Source: Domibacillus aminovorans
GTDB taxonomy: Bacteria > Bacillota > Bacilli > Bacillales > Domibacillaceae
Reading direction: 5' to 3'
Length of the DNA stretch: 64,000 nucleotides
NCBI RefSeq assembly: GCF_001643235.1
Contig: NZ_LQWY01000012.1
Coordinates: 1-64,000, forward strand
The notes beneath the pieces are model-generated. The model made no database searches. It had not been told where the DNA came from and saw only the letters and a program-made list of their open reading frames with translations. Made by a program: the position numbers and the translations under genes. Positions 38,062 through 47,428 of this stretch are shown one piece after another. The number at the start of each line of letters is the position of its first letter. Positions within the stretch are counted from its first letter, which is position 1.

Positions 38062-40326
38062 TCAGACCATTTCATCAGAAGGTTTTGGAATAAGCACAGT
38101 GCGCGGCTTGCTTCCTTCATAAGGGCCTATAATACCGCGCATTTCCATTTCATCAATTAAACGTGCTGCCCGGCTATAACCGATCCGGAAACGGCGCTGC
38201 AGCATCGAAACAGACGCTGTCTGCATTTCAGATATGAGCTGTACCGCATCGTCGTATAACTCATCTTCTGATTGAGCCGTCGTTTCTGGGATGTCTTCTG
38301 GAATCATTTCCTCTTGATACTGCGCTTTTTGCTGGGAAATAACAAAGTCAACGATATCTTCTACTTCTTCATCTGATAAAAAAGCACCCTGCACGCGGAC
38401 CGGTTTCACGGCACCTGTCGGATAAAAAAGCATATCGCCGCGGCCAAGCAGCTTCTCTGCCCCACCCATATCAAGAATCGTCCGTGAATCAATAGCTGAT
38501 GATACCGAAAAAGCAATACGTGATGGAATGTTTGCTTTAATAATCCCCGTAATAACGTCTACAGATGGACGCTGCGTCGCAATAATAAGATGAATGCCGG
38601 CAGCACGTGCCATTTGCGCAAGCCGGATAATTGAATCCTCCACATCATTTGATGCTACCATCATTAAGTCTGCGAGCTCATCGACAATGACCACAATGTA
38701 CGGCAAATGCGGCTGTTTTTCACCTGTTTCTATATTATGTTTTATCACATGTCCGTTGTAGCCTTCAATGTTACGCGTACCTGTATGAGAAAATAAATCG
38801 TAGCGCCGTTCCATCTCTCCGACTACTTTTTTCAATGCTTGAGACGCTTTTTTTGGGTCTGTTACAACAGGTGCCAATAGATGCGGTACACCATTATACA
38901 CGTTTAATTCCACCATTTTAGGGTCAATCATCATCATTTTGACTTCATGTGGTTTTGCGCGCATTAAAATACTTGTAATAATGCCATTAATGCATACACT
39001 TTTTCCACTTCCAGTCGCGCCTGCTACGAGTAAATGCGGCATTTTATTCAATTCTGCTCCGATCGCTTCACCGGTAATATCACGACCGAGTGCCACGTGC
39101 AATTTCGAGTCGGGTTTTTCATTTTGTTTTGCCTCAATGACTTCCCGAAAACTAACCATGGCGACTTCCGCGTTCGGCACTTCAATGCCGATCGCGGATT
39201 TCCCTGGGATCGGCGCTTCCATCCTAATATCTTTTGCGGCAAGTGCCAGCGCCAAGTCGTCTGTTAAACTGACAATTTTGCTCACTTTCACACCCGTATC
39301 GGGATGCACTTCGTATTTTGTGACCGCCGGACCAAGATGCACCTGTGTTACTTTTGCTTTGACGCCAAAACTTTGAAATGTTTTCTCCAGCTTTTGCGCA
39401 TTTTTTTGAATGCGTTTTTTTTCATTGCTCTGATCTACTTGCTGAGGCTGTTTCAAAATCGAAGCTGGGGGTAATTTATATTCTTTGTTTTCTTCTTCCG
39501 TAAATGATAAGACAGCTTCTTCCAGTTCTTTTTCCTGCACGGGCTTTTGAGGAGCAGCCAGCTCTTCATTGTACGCTTTTTCAACAAAGCTGGAAATAAC
39601 CGGTTCCGGTTCGCTTACAACTGCATGGAAATCCGGTTCAGGCTGCCTTATTTCTTTTGACGCTTCCGATTCCATCTGGACACGGCTTTTCTCTTCCCTT
39701 CTTTCGTTCACTCGTTCATGCGATCCTTGCCATACCTGTTTCACTTTTTCACTAAATAATACAAAACTGTGCGATATTTTTTGGATAAGCGGTTTGCCAC
39801 CGATCATCAAAACACCGGAAAGGAAAAGCAATACGGCAAAAACCCATGTCCCTGGACGGCCAAACAAAAAGTAAAACAAGGTAAACAGTGTGCCGCCGAT
39901 CATACCACCGCCAATATCGACTGCTTCATTATACGTAATGCTTTCTTTATACAAAAGCCATGTTTCAGCTAAATAATTTGTTCCGTCTGTTGGAGTGTCA
40001 AACAAGCGTATATGCAAAAAAACGAGAACACTTGCGATGATCAACAAAACGCCAGTAATGCTTCGTTTCCACAAAGGAGGGCGCTGTCGTTTGATTATCA
40101 TGTAAAGCGCCATTCCAGCAAGGCCTATTAATCCCATTATATATAGACTGCCAAAGAAAAAAGATGCGGCTTGTGTAACAATTTTGCCTGCTATTCCTGT
40201 GCCAACGATTCCAACCGTACAGATTGCGAGTATAATCGCACCCGCTCCTTGAAGCTTTAATGATTGCATTCTTTCTTTTTCTTTATTTGTCCGGCGTACC
40301 GGTTTTTTTCGTTTCTTTTGTGCCAA
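38062..40326 (-). CDS. spoIIIE: FtsK/SpoIIIE DNA translocase
   Basis: A 754-residue DNA pump. Four membrane helices lie in the first 160 residues, then a charged linker, then the FtsK motor (Walker [14 protein letters not shown], Walker [16 protein letters not shown]) and a winged-helix gamma domain at the end ([23 protein letters not shown]) that reads chromosome-orientation motifs. The place next to ymfC and near dapA is that of spoIIIE in B. subtilis, where it moves the chromosome into the forespore. The TTG at 40326 (AQKKRKKP) is the likely start since AAGGGTGA precedes it; a GTG three codons earlier is too close. B. subtilis tepA, normally next door, is absent. Confidence 0.95.
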   Translation of the reverse strand: MAQKKRKKPVRRTNKEKERMQSLKLQGAGAIILAICTVGIVGTGIAGKIVTQAASFFFGSLYIMGLIGLAGMALYMIIKRQRPPLWKRSITGVLLIIASVLVFLHIRLFDTPTDGTNYLAETWLLYKESITYNEAVDIGGGMIGGTLFTLFYFLFGRPGTWVFAVLLFLSGVLMIGGKPLIQKISHSFVLFSEKVKQVWQGSHERVNERREEKSRVQMESEASKEIRQPEPDFHAVVSEPEPVISSFVEKAYNEELAAPQKPVQEKELEEAVLSFTEEENKEYKLPPASILKQPQQVDQSNEKKRIQKNAQKLEKTFQSFGVKAKVTQVHLGPAVTKYEVHPDTGVKVSKIVSLTDDLALALAAKDIRMEAPIPGKSAIGIEVPNAEVAMVSFREVIEAKQNEKPDSKLHVALGRDITGEAIGAELNKMPHLLVAGATGSGKSVCINGIITSILMRAKPHEVKMMMIDPKMVELNVYNGVPHLLAPVVTDPKKASQALKKVVGEMERRYDLFSHTGTRNIEGYNGHVIKHNIETGEKQPHLPYIVVIVDELADLMMVASNDVEDSIIRLAQMARAAGIHLIIATQRPSVDVITGIIKANIPSRIAFSVSSAIDSRTILDMGGAEKLLGRGDMLFYPTGAVKPVRVQGAFLSDEEVEDIVDFVISQQKAQYQEEMIPEDIPETTAQSEDELYDDAVQLISEMQTASVSMLQRRFRIGYSRAARLIDEMEMRGIIGPYEGSKPRTVLIPKPSDEMV

Positions 40327-40360
40327 TTCAATCACCCTTATTTTTGTTCTTTAAACAATC

Positions 40361-40387
40361 GAAAGCAGCCAAATATGGGCTGCTTTC
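40361..40387 (-). terminator. Hairpin after the RNase J2 gene
   Basis: GAAAGCAGCC and GGCTGCTTTC form a 10-bp stem, followed by GATTGTTT on the minus strand. The T tract is poor, so readthrough to spoIIIE is possible. Confidence 0.6.
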
Positions 40388-40426
40388 CAATTATATCATA
40401 TTTAATAAAAACAAACATACGAGCGG

Positions 40427-42094
40427 TTATACTTCCATGATAATCGGCAGAATCATTGGTCGACGCTTCGTTTTTTCATGTAAGAATGAATTCAATTGAT
40501 CGCGAATATCCTGTTTAATACCGGACCATTCAAACGACTCACCGGCCAGATTTTTTTCAACAATATTCGTCACGAGCTTCACAGACTCATCAATTAATTT
40601 TTCTGATTCACGAACGTATACAAATCCGCGTGAAATGATTTCCGGACCCGCGACAATTTTTTTCTGCTTTTTACTGAGCGTAATCACAACAGTAAAAATC
40701 CCATCCTGCGAAAGTAATTTTCTATCACGAAGAACAATATTGCCGACGTCACCAACACCGATTCCGTCAATAAGAATATTACCGGCTGTTACTCTTCCAG
40801 CTGGACGCATCCGGCCTTCCTTAAATTCAATAACGTCACCCTTTTCAGGGATATAAATATTCTCACGTGGTACACCGGTCATTTCCGCCAATTTCGCATG
40901 TGATTTTAACATGCGATATTCACCTTGAATCGGTATGAAATATTTCGGCTGCATTAAGTTCAACATAAATTTCAAATCTTCCTGTGAACCATGTCCAGAT
41001 ACGTGAACACGACGGTTGCCTGTTAATACATTTGCGCCTGCACGGTACAGTAAGTTCACTGTTTTCGCTAAAAGAATTTCAAGACCGGCAGACGGTGTTG
41101 CAGTAATGATTACCATATCGCCTTCTTTAATTTTCACATGACGGTTTGTCCCTTTTGCCATTTTTTGCAGCGCTTCAATTGGTTCACCTTGTACGCCTGT
41201 CGCAAGAATAACAACTTGGTGATCCGGATATTTGCCAATTTCATTTAAATTAATTAAGATGTCGTCTTCCACCTGAAGATAGCCAAGACGAACCGCAATG
41301 TCATTCACTCGCTGAATACTTTTGCCGCTGACCGCCACTTTACGACCATGTTCATAAGCCGTATCAAATACTTGCTGCATGCGAATTAAGTTCGATGCAA
41401 ATAATGAAACGATAATACGCCCGCTTGCCATATGAAACGCATCAGACAACTGAGCCGCAACCACTGCTTCTGACGTCGTATGCCCCGGACGTTCTGCTTC
41501 TGTTGAGTCAGACAGTAGCGCAAAGACACCATTTTTGCCAAGTGTCGCCATTTTGCCGATGTCCGGTGCGTAATGTCCTTTTGCACTCTGGTCAAATTTA
41601 AATTCACCTGTGTGAACAATCGCCCCTTCAGACGTATGAATTGCCACGCCGATTGAATCCGGAATGCTGTGCGTCGTGCGGAAAAATGTGACTTCCGCAT
41701 GATCAAAACGAAGGCGTGATTCGGAATGTACCGTATAGAACTTTACATCTTCTTTTACATTTTCTTCACGGAGACGCATTTTTGCAAGCGCTAGTGTCAA
41801 TTTCGTCCCATATACAGGCGCTTTCACTTTTTTCAATACGTATCCGAGTGATCCGAGTGAATCTTCATGTCCGTGCGTTAAAAAGATCGCTTTAACCCGA
41901 TCTTTATTTTCTTCTAAATACGTAATGTCAGGAATAACGATATCAATCCCAAGCATTTCATTTTCTGGAAACATGAGTCCTGAATCAATCACAAAAATAT
42001 CACGATCCACTTCCACAACCGTCATGTTTTTACCGATTTCTCCAACTCCTCCGAGTGGAATGACTTTAATTAATTCATTTGTTTTCTTGCTCAC
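40427..42094 (-). CDS. rnjB: Ribonuclease J2-like metallo-beta-lactamase/beta-CASP protein
   Basis: A 555-residue RNase J family protein. Signature I is HGHEDS (LTHGHEDSLGSLGYV), so the last histidine seen in RNase J1 (HGHEDH) is replaced by serine, as is typical of RNase J2, which is nearly inactive as an exonuclease and works in a complex with J1. Other family segments: HTGEFKFDQ, SDSTEAERPGHT, HVSGHGSQED. The locus between dapA and spoIIIE is that of rnjB in B. subtilis. The start is GTG at 42094, with AGGAGG upstream. Confidence 0.92.
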   Translation of the reverse strand: MSKKTNELIKVIPLGGVGEIGKNMTVVEVDRDIFVIDSGLMFPENEMLGIDIVIPDITYLEENKDRVKAIFLTHGHEDSLGSLGYVLKKVKAPVYGTKLTLALAKMRLREENVKEDVKFYTVHSESRLRFDHAEVTFFRTTHSIPDSIGVAIHTSEGAIVHTGEFKFDQSAKGHYAPDIGKMATLGKNGVFALLSDSTEAERPGHTTSEAVVAAQLSDAFHMASGRIIVSLFASNLIRMQQVFDTAYEHGRKVAVSGKSIQRVNDIAVRLGYLQVEDDILINLNEIGKYPDHQVVILATGVQGEPIEALQKMAKGTNRHVKIKEGDMVIITATPSAGLEILLAKTVNLLYRAGANVLTGNRRVHVSGHGSQEDLKFMLNLMQPKYFIPIQGEYRMLKSHAKLAEMTGVPRENIYIPEKGDVIEFKEGRMRPAGRVTAGNILIDGIGVGDVGNIVLRDRKLLSQDGIFTVVITLSKKQKKIVAGPEIISRGFVYVRESEKLIDESVKLVTNIVEKNLAGESFEWSGIKQDIRDQLNSFLHEKTKRRPMILPIIMEV

Positions 42095-42192
42095 TATTAT
42101 TTCCTCCTAAACATTTAACAAACCCGATCTACACGTTACGTCTATTATAATCGATGAAGAAAAGTAAAGCCAATACAATCTATATGCAAAAG

Positions 42193-42232
42193 GAAAAGCC
42201 GGTTTTTGCAGAATGATTCTGCAAAAACCGGC
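42193..42232 (-). terminator. dapA terminator
   Basis: A 16-bp perfect stem (GCCGGTTTTTGCAGAA and complement, 42198-42232) followed by TTTTCCTTTT on the minus strand, seven bases past the dapA stop. Confidence 0.88.
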
Positions 42233-42239
42233 CCACCTT

Positions 42240-43106
42240 TTAAAGCAATGTCGATAATGCTGTCCGTTCTTCTTCTGTTAGTGGAATGAGCGGCAGGCGA
42301 ACGCCGCCGACATCCAGCCCTTTTAACTGTAATGCCGTCTTAACCGGCACCGGATTTGGTGCGGCAAACAATCCACGGAAAAGTGGAAGAAGCGCCTGAT
42401 GTATTTTAGCAGCTGTTTGGATGTCCCCTGCATAAAACGCATTGATCATTTTCTTCATTTCATTCCCCGCTACGTGTGACGCCACTGAGACGATGCCTGT
42501 GCCTCCAACGGACAAAACAGGAAGTGTCAAGCCATCATCACCGCTGTAGACTAGAAAATCATCTGCTGTATTCGCAATAATTTCCGTAATAATATCGATG
42601 CTGCCGCTTGCTTCTTTTGTTGCCACAATATTTGGTACTTCATTAGCAAGACGGATTGTTGTTCTCGGTTCGATTAAAATCGATGAGCGACCTGGAATAT
42701 TATAGATCATAACCGGGAGATTTGTCGATTCAGCAATGGTTTTGAAATGCTGGAAAAGTCCTTCTTGATTCGGTTTATTGTAATATGGCGCAACGAGCAT
42801 AATGGCATCGACGCCTTCTGCTTCCGCTTTTTTTGTTAATTCAATGGATGCCCTCGTGTTGTTGCTGCCTGTACCGGCAATAACTGGAATGCGTCCGGCC
42901 ACTACTTTTACCGCATGGCGGAAAAGTGCAATTTTTTCTTCTGCTGTAAGCGTCGGTGATTCACCAGTCGTTCCTGCTACAACGAGCGAGTCCGTTCCAT
43001 TTTGAATTAAATATTCAATCAGTTGGGTTGTTTTATTGAAATCAATGTTTCCTTTTGAATCAAACGGCGTAACGATCGCCGTTGACAACCGGCCGAAAGT
43101 AATCAT
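42240..43106 (-). CDS. dapA: 4-hydroxy-tetrahydrodipicolinate synthase
   Basis: The 288-residue class I aldolase condenses aspartate semialdehyde with pyruvate, the branch point to diaminopimelate, lysine and spore dipicolinate. The Schiff-base lysine is K164 in VATKEASG and the catalytic tyrosine is Y135 in IYNIPGR; GTTGES (46-50) binds the substrate. ATG at 43106 has nine-base spacing to AGGAGG; the ATG at 43112 is too close. dapG is 36 bases upstream. Its substrate is made by Asd and its product is used by DpaA/DpaB. Confidence 0.97.
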   Translation of the reverse strand: MITFGRLSTAIVTPFDSKGNIDFNKTTQLIEYLIQNGTDSLVVAGTTGESPTLTAEEKIALFRHAVKVVAGRIPVIAGTGSNNTRASIELTKKAEAEGVDAIMLVAPYYNKPNQEGLFQHFKTIAESTNLPVMIYNIPGRSSILIEPRTTIRLANEVPNIVATKEASGSIDIITEIIANTADDFLVYSGDDGLTLPVLSVGGTGIVSVASHVAGNEMKKMINAFYAGDIQTAAKIHQALLPLFRGLFAAPNPVPVKTALQLKGLDVGGVRLPLIPLTEEERTALSTLL

Positions 43107-43142
43107 ACGCATTCGCCTCCTGTATTCCCGGGCCTCCTAATA

Positions 43143-44369
43143 TTATTCAGCCTGTTGATTTGTTGATTTGTTGTTTTGAAGTAAGAATGTATCATGCAGT
43201 GCGTTAACAGCAGCCGGCATCTGGTCTTCTTTTACAAGTACCCAGATCGTCGTGTAGCTGTCAGCTGATTGCATAATGTTAATGTCTTTTTCTGATAGAG
43301 CTGTGACGATTTTAGAGGTTACACCTGGTACACCTGTCATTCCTGCGCCGACGACAGATACTTTCGCACAATCCGGCTCCATAATCGGTTCATACCCATT
43401 ATCGATAAGCTTTTGCTGTGCACGATTGGCATTTTCATCTGTCACGGTATATGTGACACGGTCTTCTGATATGTTAATAAAATCAACGCTTATACCTTCA
43501 GCCGCCATCAGTTGAAAAATACGGGACTGATCCGTTGTCTGAACTCTAATACGGGTAATGTCTGTTACATGAGCAATGCCCGTTACAGGACGATCGTGCA
43601 TATCAAAGCCGTGATGTTCATCCGATGCGGAAGTAACGAGTGTACCCGTTTCTTCTGAATAGGTCGATCGGATACGAAGCGGCACTTTCGCCTGCATCGC
43701 AATCTCCACTGCACGCGGGTGAATGACTTTTGCTCCTTGATACGCCATGTTACATACTTCTGTATAGGTCACGATAGAAAGCGGCCGTGCATGCTGCACA
43801 ATACGCGGGTCTGCTGTCATAATACCGTTCACGTCTGTAAAGATATCGATGAATTCAGCTTGGACTGCAGCGCCTAAAGCAGCTGCAGACGTGTCACTGC
43901 CTCCCCGACCCAGCGTCGTCACTTCACCAAATTTTGAAGTGCCTTGAAAACCGGCCACGACGATTACATCGTTCGTTTCCAGTTCTTTTAACAGGCGTGC
44001 GCAGTTCATTTCAATAATTTTTGCATTCATGTGGTCATGATCCGTGACAATTCCGGCCTGCCCGCCTGTCAACGCCGTTGATTGAAGTCCATTTTCCTTC
44101 AACATGTTCGAGAAAACGAGACTAGAGATCAGTTCCCCAGTGGATAAAAGAAGATCGGTTTCTCTTCTGGTCAGCATACTTTCCCCGCCGCCTGTAAGCG
44201 CTAATAACGTATCCGTTGAATACGGATCGCCTTTTCGGCCCATAGCCGACACAACGACAACGACTTTATATCCTTCGCGAACGGCACGCTGTACGTGATT
44301 GAGGGCACTGAGTCTTGACTGTTCATCACGAACAGACGTACCGCCAAATTTCTGAATGATGATTTTCAT
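43143..44369 (-). CDS. dapG: Aspartokinase I (diaminopimelate-type)
   Basis: A 408-residue aspartate kinase: kinase domain with KFGGTSVRD at the N-terminus, GRGGSDTSAAALGAAVQAE near residue 170, then two ACT domains (about 265-400, including VSVVGAGMTGVPG). By place (asd-dapG-dapA) and length it matches B. subtilis DapG, which is inhibited by diaminopimelate. The start is ATG at 44369 (MKIIIQKF). A long palindromic element lies between it and asd (separate entry), in what would be its leader. Confidence 0.95.
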   Translation of the reverse strand: MKIIIQKFGGTSVRDEQSRLSALNHVQRAVREGYKVVVVVSAMGRKGDPYSTDTLLALTGGGESMLTRRETDLLLSTGELISSLVFSNMLKENGLQSTALTGGQAGIVTDHDHMNAKIIEMNCARLLKELETNDVIVVAGFQGTSKFGEVTTLGRGGSDTSAAALGAAVQAEFIDIFTDVNGIMTADPRIVQHARPLSIVTYTEVCNMAYQGAKVIHPRAVEIAMQAKVPLRIRSTYSEETGTLVTSASDEHHGFDMHDRPVTGIAHVTDITRIRVQTTDQSRIFQLMAAEGISVDFINISEDRVTYTVTDENANRAQQKLIDNGYEPIMEPDCAKVSVVGAGMTGVPGVTSKIVTALSEKDINIMQSADSYTTIWVLVKEDQMPAAVNALHDTFLLQNNKSTNQQAE

Positions 44370-44414
44370 ATTGAACACCTGGCCTTTTCATGAAGAATGG
44401 CGGCCGTTTATCCC

Positions 44415-44500
44415 GCATTAACGGACAGTAAACCCGTCTCTCTTTCAGTCATCGAAAAGAAAAAGCGATGAAAGAGGTTAGGTTAACTGTCCGTAAACGC
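44415..44500. repeat. 86-bp palindromic element in the asd-dapG gap
   Basis: The outer 20-bp arms (44415-44434 and 44481-44500) are complementary at 17 of 20 positions around the core ACGGACAGT / ACTGTCCGT. Inside, CTCTTT and CATCG (44439-44453) pair with CGATGAAAGAG (44466-44476) apart from a four-base bulge, leaving an A-rich loop. As RNA on either strand it would be one long hairpin ending about 45 bases before the dapG start. It is no riboswitch that I recognise. It could be a leader structure for dapG or a MITE-like repeat. Confidence 0.75.
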
Positions 44501-44532
44501 CCGATTGGTTCCGTGCCTGTAGAAGCCCGGTC

Positions 44533-44580
44533 ACTCAGGTATTGCCGCAGGACGCGGCGCTTTTTATCTGAGTTTTTCTT
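44533..44580 (+). terminator. Terminator-like hairpin facing away from dapG
   Basis: On the plus strand ACTCAG (44533-44538) pairs with CTGAGT (44568-44573), enclosing a second stem GCCGC/GCGGC (44544-44558), and is followed by TTTTTCTTTTT. On the minus strand the T tract becomes an A tract before the hairpin. This fits the end of a plus-strand transcript, although no plus-strand gene is seen in the gap. Together with the palindrome it fills most of the 44370-44626 space. Confidence 0.5.
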
Positions 44581-44626
44581 TTTATTCAGAAGGTCTCAGG
44601 TGGTCCCCACTGAATGAAGTTTCGCT

Positions 44627-45679
44627 TTATTTTTCTGTGACAATCTCCATGTCAATCAATGTTTCAGCGATCTGCACAGAATTCCATGCTGCTCCTTTTA
44701 ACAAGTTATCAGAAACAACCCACATATGGAAACCGTTATCTGTATGAAGATCTTTACGGATACGTCCAACAAATACGTCATTTTTGCCAACACAGTCTGC
44801 CGGCATTGGATATACTTGTTCGGCCGGATTATCTTGAAGGACAATTCCCGGCGCATCTTTCAACAAATTTTGTATATCTGCTGCTGTAAGTGCACCTTTT
44901 TCCGTTTCAAAATAAAGAGATTCTGAATGGCCTATTGCGATTGGCAAACGAACACAAGTCGCAGCAACAGGCAGACTATCTAGGTGCATAATTTTTTTCG
45001 TTTCGTTAATCATTTTCATTTCTTCAAATGTAAAGCCATTGTCTTCAAATTTATCAATTTGCGGAATGGCATTGAATGCGATTTGATAATGTTTTTTATC
45101 GCTACCTACCGGTAAAATTTTCGGTTCAAATGATTCGTTGTTAACAATCGCTTTCGTCTGGCTGTAAAGTTCTTCTACCGCCTGTGCACCCGCGCCGGAT
45201 ACTGCCTGATACGTTGACACGATAACTTTTTTCAATCCGTATGCTGCACGGATTGGCTCAAGCGCCACAAGCATTTGAATCGTCGAGCAGTTTGGATTGG
45301 CAATGATTCCTTTATGATCGCGCAAATCTTCTTTATTTACTTCTGGTACAACAAGTGGAACTTCCGGATCCATGCGGAATGCGCTTGTGTTATCAATGAC
45401 CACAGCGCCGCGTTTTGCTGCTTCAGGAGCGAGCTCTTTTGACACACTGCCGCCTGCTGAAAACAACGCGATATCGATTCCGTCAAAGCTTTCCGGTTTC
45501 GCTTCCTGTACTGTTACGTCTTCGCCTCTAAAAGAAACGGTTTTTCCCGCTGAACGGGCGGATGAAAGCAGCGTTAATGACTTCATTGGAAAATTGCGCT
45601 CTTCCAGTGTTTTTAGCATTTGTTGTCCGACCGCTCCCGTCGCACCGACGACGGCTACGTGAAAACCTTTGTTACTCAT
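44627..45679 (-). CDS. asd: Aspartate-semialdehyde dehydrogenase
   Basis: It reduces aspartyl phosphate with NADPH. The 350-residue protein starts with the NADP motif [13 protein letters not shown], has the nucleophile C131 in ANPNCST and the segment [18 protein letters not shown]. The start at 45679 ([10 protein letters not shown]) has GGGGAAG upstream; the longer frame to 45943 has no family match in its first 88 residues. It sits between dpaB and dapG, as in B. subtilis. Confidence 0.97.
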   Translation of the reverse strand: MSNKGFHVAVVGATGAVGQQMLKTLEERNFPMKSLTLLSSARSAGKTVSFRGEDVTVQEAKPESFDGIDIALFSAGGSVSKELAPEAAKRGAVVIDNTSAFRMDPEVPLVVPEVNKEDLRDHKGIIANPNCSTIQMLVALEPIRAAYGLKKVIVSTYQAVSGAGAQAVEELYSQTKAIVNNESFEPKILPVGSDKKHYQIAFNAIPQIDKFEDNGFTFEEMKMINETKKIMHLDSLPVAATCVRLPIAIGHSESLYFETEKGALTAADIQNLLKDAPGIVLQDNPAEQVYPMPADCVGKNDVFVGRIRKDLHTDNGFHMWVVSDNLLKGAAWNSVQIAETLIDMEIVTEK

Positions 45680-45866
45680 GTAAATCTTCCCCTTCCAGAA
45701 TAAGTAATTCATTTTTCGTATAAAATACGTTGTCGAATAATAGCAAATAGTGAAAAAGTATTTCGATACTTTTAATAGCATTATTTTAACACAATAAAGG
45801 ATGAATAAAAGAAGAAAATCATTTGTTCGCAAAAAAGACCGTTTTTTTGGGGGATTTACGTGTATT

Positions 45867-46451
45867 TTATCTAAGCAGTGGCTGAATTTGACGGTTATTG
45901 ATGGCAGCGACAACTGTTTCTGGAACGAGGTCCATTTTAGCAACGAGCGAGTTTGGTTTTTTTACTGGATCATCCTGTCCAAACGGAACGAAATAAATGT
46001 TTTTCGTAGTTAACAACTTAGCAATATTATGGCTATTCAAGCCAAGTCCATCGTTTGTTGAAACTGCTACAACGACCGGTCCACCGTTTCGTAGTGTCGC
46101 TTTTGCAGCCATTAGGACCGGTGAATCCGTATTCGCATTAGCAAACCGGCTAATGGAACTGCCTGTCATCGGTGCAATAACCATGCAGTCAAGCGGTTCC
46201 TTCGGCCCGAGTGGTTCTGCATCTTGAATCGTTACGATCGCTTTTCGACCCGCTTCTTCCTCTATCTTTTGCAGCCATTCACCCGCTGAACCGAAACGAC
46301 TCGCTTCCTTTTGAACAGTAGCCGTCGCTACGGGAACAACATGTGCTCCAAGCTCGACTAATTTTTTCACAACCGGCACTACCTCTTCAAATGTGCAGTG
46401 AGACCCTGTCAATCCAAAGCCTATTCGACGTCCTGCTAAAGGCGATTCCAC
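45867..46451 (-). CDS. dpaB: Dipicolinate synthase subunit B
   Basis: A 194-residue flavoprotein of the HFCD family (spoVFB in older naming). It begins [25 protein letters not shown] and keeps [24 protein letters not shown], a flavin-binding stretch. With DpaA it makes dipicolinic acid in the mother cell for spore heat resistance. It starts at a GTG three bases after the dpaA stop, with AAAGGGGA inside the end of dpaA, so translation is coupled. Confidence 0.96.
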   Translation of the reverse strand: MESPLAGRRIGFGLTGSHCTFEEVVPVVKKLVELGAHVVPVATATVQKEASRFGSAGEWLQKIEEEAGRKAIVTIQDAEPLGPKEPLDCMVIAPMTGSSISRFANANTDSPVLMAAKATLRNGGPVVVAVSTNDGLGLNSHNIAKLLTTKNIYFVPFGQDDPVKKPNSLVAKMDLVPETVVAAINNRQIQPLLR

Positions 46452-46454
46452 TGT

Positions 46455-47324
46455 TTACAGTCCCCTTTCCATTTTCCATTCACGGGCAGCATTGACAATG
46501 ACCTGCCCAAGTATTTTACCTGCTGTTTCCGGCGCCGCTTTCCCCGGCAGACCGAGCGCATGAATGGCTTGAATACCAGCTGCCTCTGCTGCTTTGAAAT
46601 CCGTTCCACCTGGCATTGAAGCGAGATCGATAATGATCGCTGTCTTTTTCATCTGCCGAATCACTTCATCCGTCAATAAAAGGGCCGGTACTGTATTAAT
46701 TATGATATCTGCCAGACCCGCCTGTGTGTGAAGTTCCTCCATATAAAATGGATCAAGCCCCATTTCTGATGCACGGGCAAATCTACCTGTTTCTCTCACA
46801 GCTGTTGATACAGTTGCACCGACCTGATGAAAGAGACGTGCTGTCGTCATCCCAACGCGTCCGAACCCTACTACCACAACCTTTGATTGGTGAATGGTAA
46901 TTGGTGTTTGCTGCATAGCAATCATAAGCGTTCCTTCAGCGGTTGGAATGGAATTATGAATCGCTGCATCTTCACGTTCAAATAAAAAAGTGACTTCACG
47001 TTGTATCATTTGTTTGAGCGCAGCTGTTTTTATGCCGCTCATGACTGCACACGATTCTGGTATTTTGTCTGCAATTTCTTTTGTAAAAAAAAGCGGTTCG
47101 TTTGCAAACGAAGCATCAACTTCTCCATTTTCCTTCACACCGGATACAGGCAAAACGAATAAATCGATGGACAAACTATTCAAATCATCCGTTTTTATTT
47201 TTTTAACATTTTCAATTATCTCTATTTGTTCAAACCCAATCATCCACACGTCATATCCGTGCTGAACAAGAATGCGGCTTATTTCCAATTGCCTTGCATC
47301 GCCACCAAACAAAACGGCGTTCAT
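46455..47324 (-). CDS. dpaA: Dipicolinate synthase subunit A
   Basis: The 289-residue NAD(P)-binding subunit (spoVFA). A Rossmann motif VVVGFGRVGMTTARLFHQVGA lies near residue 155 and the C-terminus has HALGLPGKAAPETAGKIL. It oxidises the DapA product pathway toward dipicolinate with DpaB. ATG at 47324 is preceded by GGAGGAG at six bases; two in-frame ATGs just upstream are alternatives. A sigma-K-type promoter lies upstream. In B. subtilis ymxH lies between mlpA and spoVFA; it is missing here. Confidence 0.96.
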   Translation of the reverse strand: MNAVLFGGDARQLEISRILVQHGYDVWMIGFEQIEIIENVKKIKTDDLNSLSIDLFVLPVSGVKENGEVDASFANEPLFFTKEIADKIPESCAVMSGIKTAALKQMIQREVTFLFEREDAAIHNSIPTAEGTLMIAMQQTPITIHQSKVVVVGFGRVGMTTARLFHQVGATVSTAVRETGRFARASEMGLDPFYMEELHTQAGLADIIINTVPALLLTDEVIRQMKKTAIIIDLASMPGGTDFKAAEAAGIQAIHALGLPGKAAPETAGKILGQVIVNAAREWKMERGL

Positions 47325-47356
47325 CTTCATCTCCTCCATCTTTGACGTATTCTTTT

Positions 47357-47385
47357 TATTGTATGAACTGTTTATTTTGCTGTGC
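47357..47385 (-). promoter_or_regulatory. Candidate sigma-K promoter for dpaAB
   Basis: CATACAATA (47357-47365, minus strand) fits the sigma-K -10 CATANNNTA, and GCACA at 47381-47385 supplies the AC of the -35 at about 15-16 bp. Sigma-K control is established for spoVF in B. subtilis. Confidence 0.6.
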
Positions 47386-47400
47386 CATTTTACTACGTAT

Positions 47401-47428
47401 AAAAAAAGAACCCGCAAAAAGCGGATTC
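47401..47428 (-). terminator. mlpA terminator
   Basis: GAATCCGC and GCGGGTTC pair around TTTTT and are followed by seven T on the minus strand. The 5' arm overlaps the mlpA stop. Confidence 0.82.

Noticed and set aside
38939-39376. Plus-strand 145-codon open frame
   Set aside because: Antisense to the spoIIIE motor domain; composition typical of a shadow frame.
44370-44626. Lysine riboswitch or T-box before dapG
   Set aside because: The conserved lysine-riboswitch core and the T-box sequence are not found; the hairpins are of a different shape.
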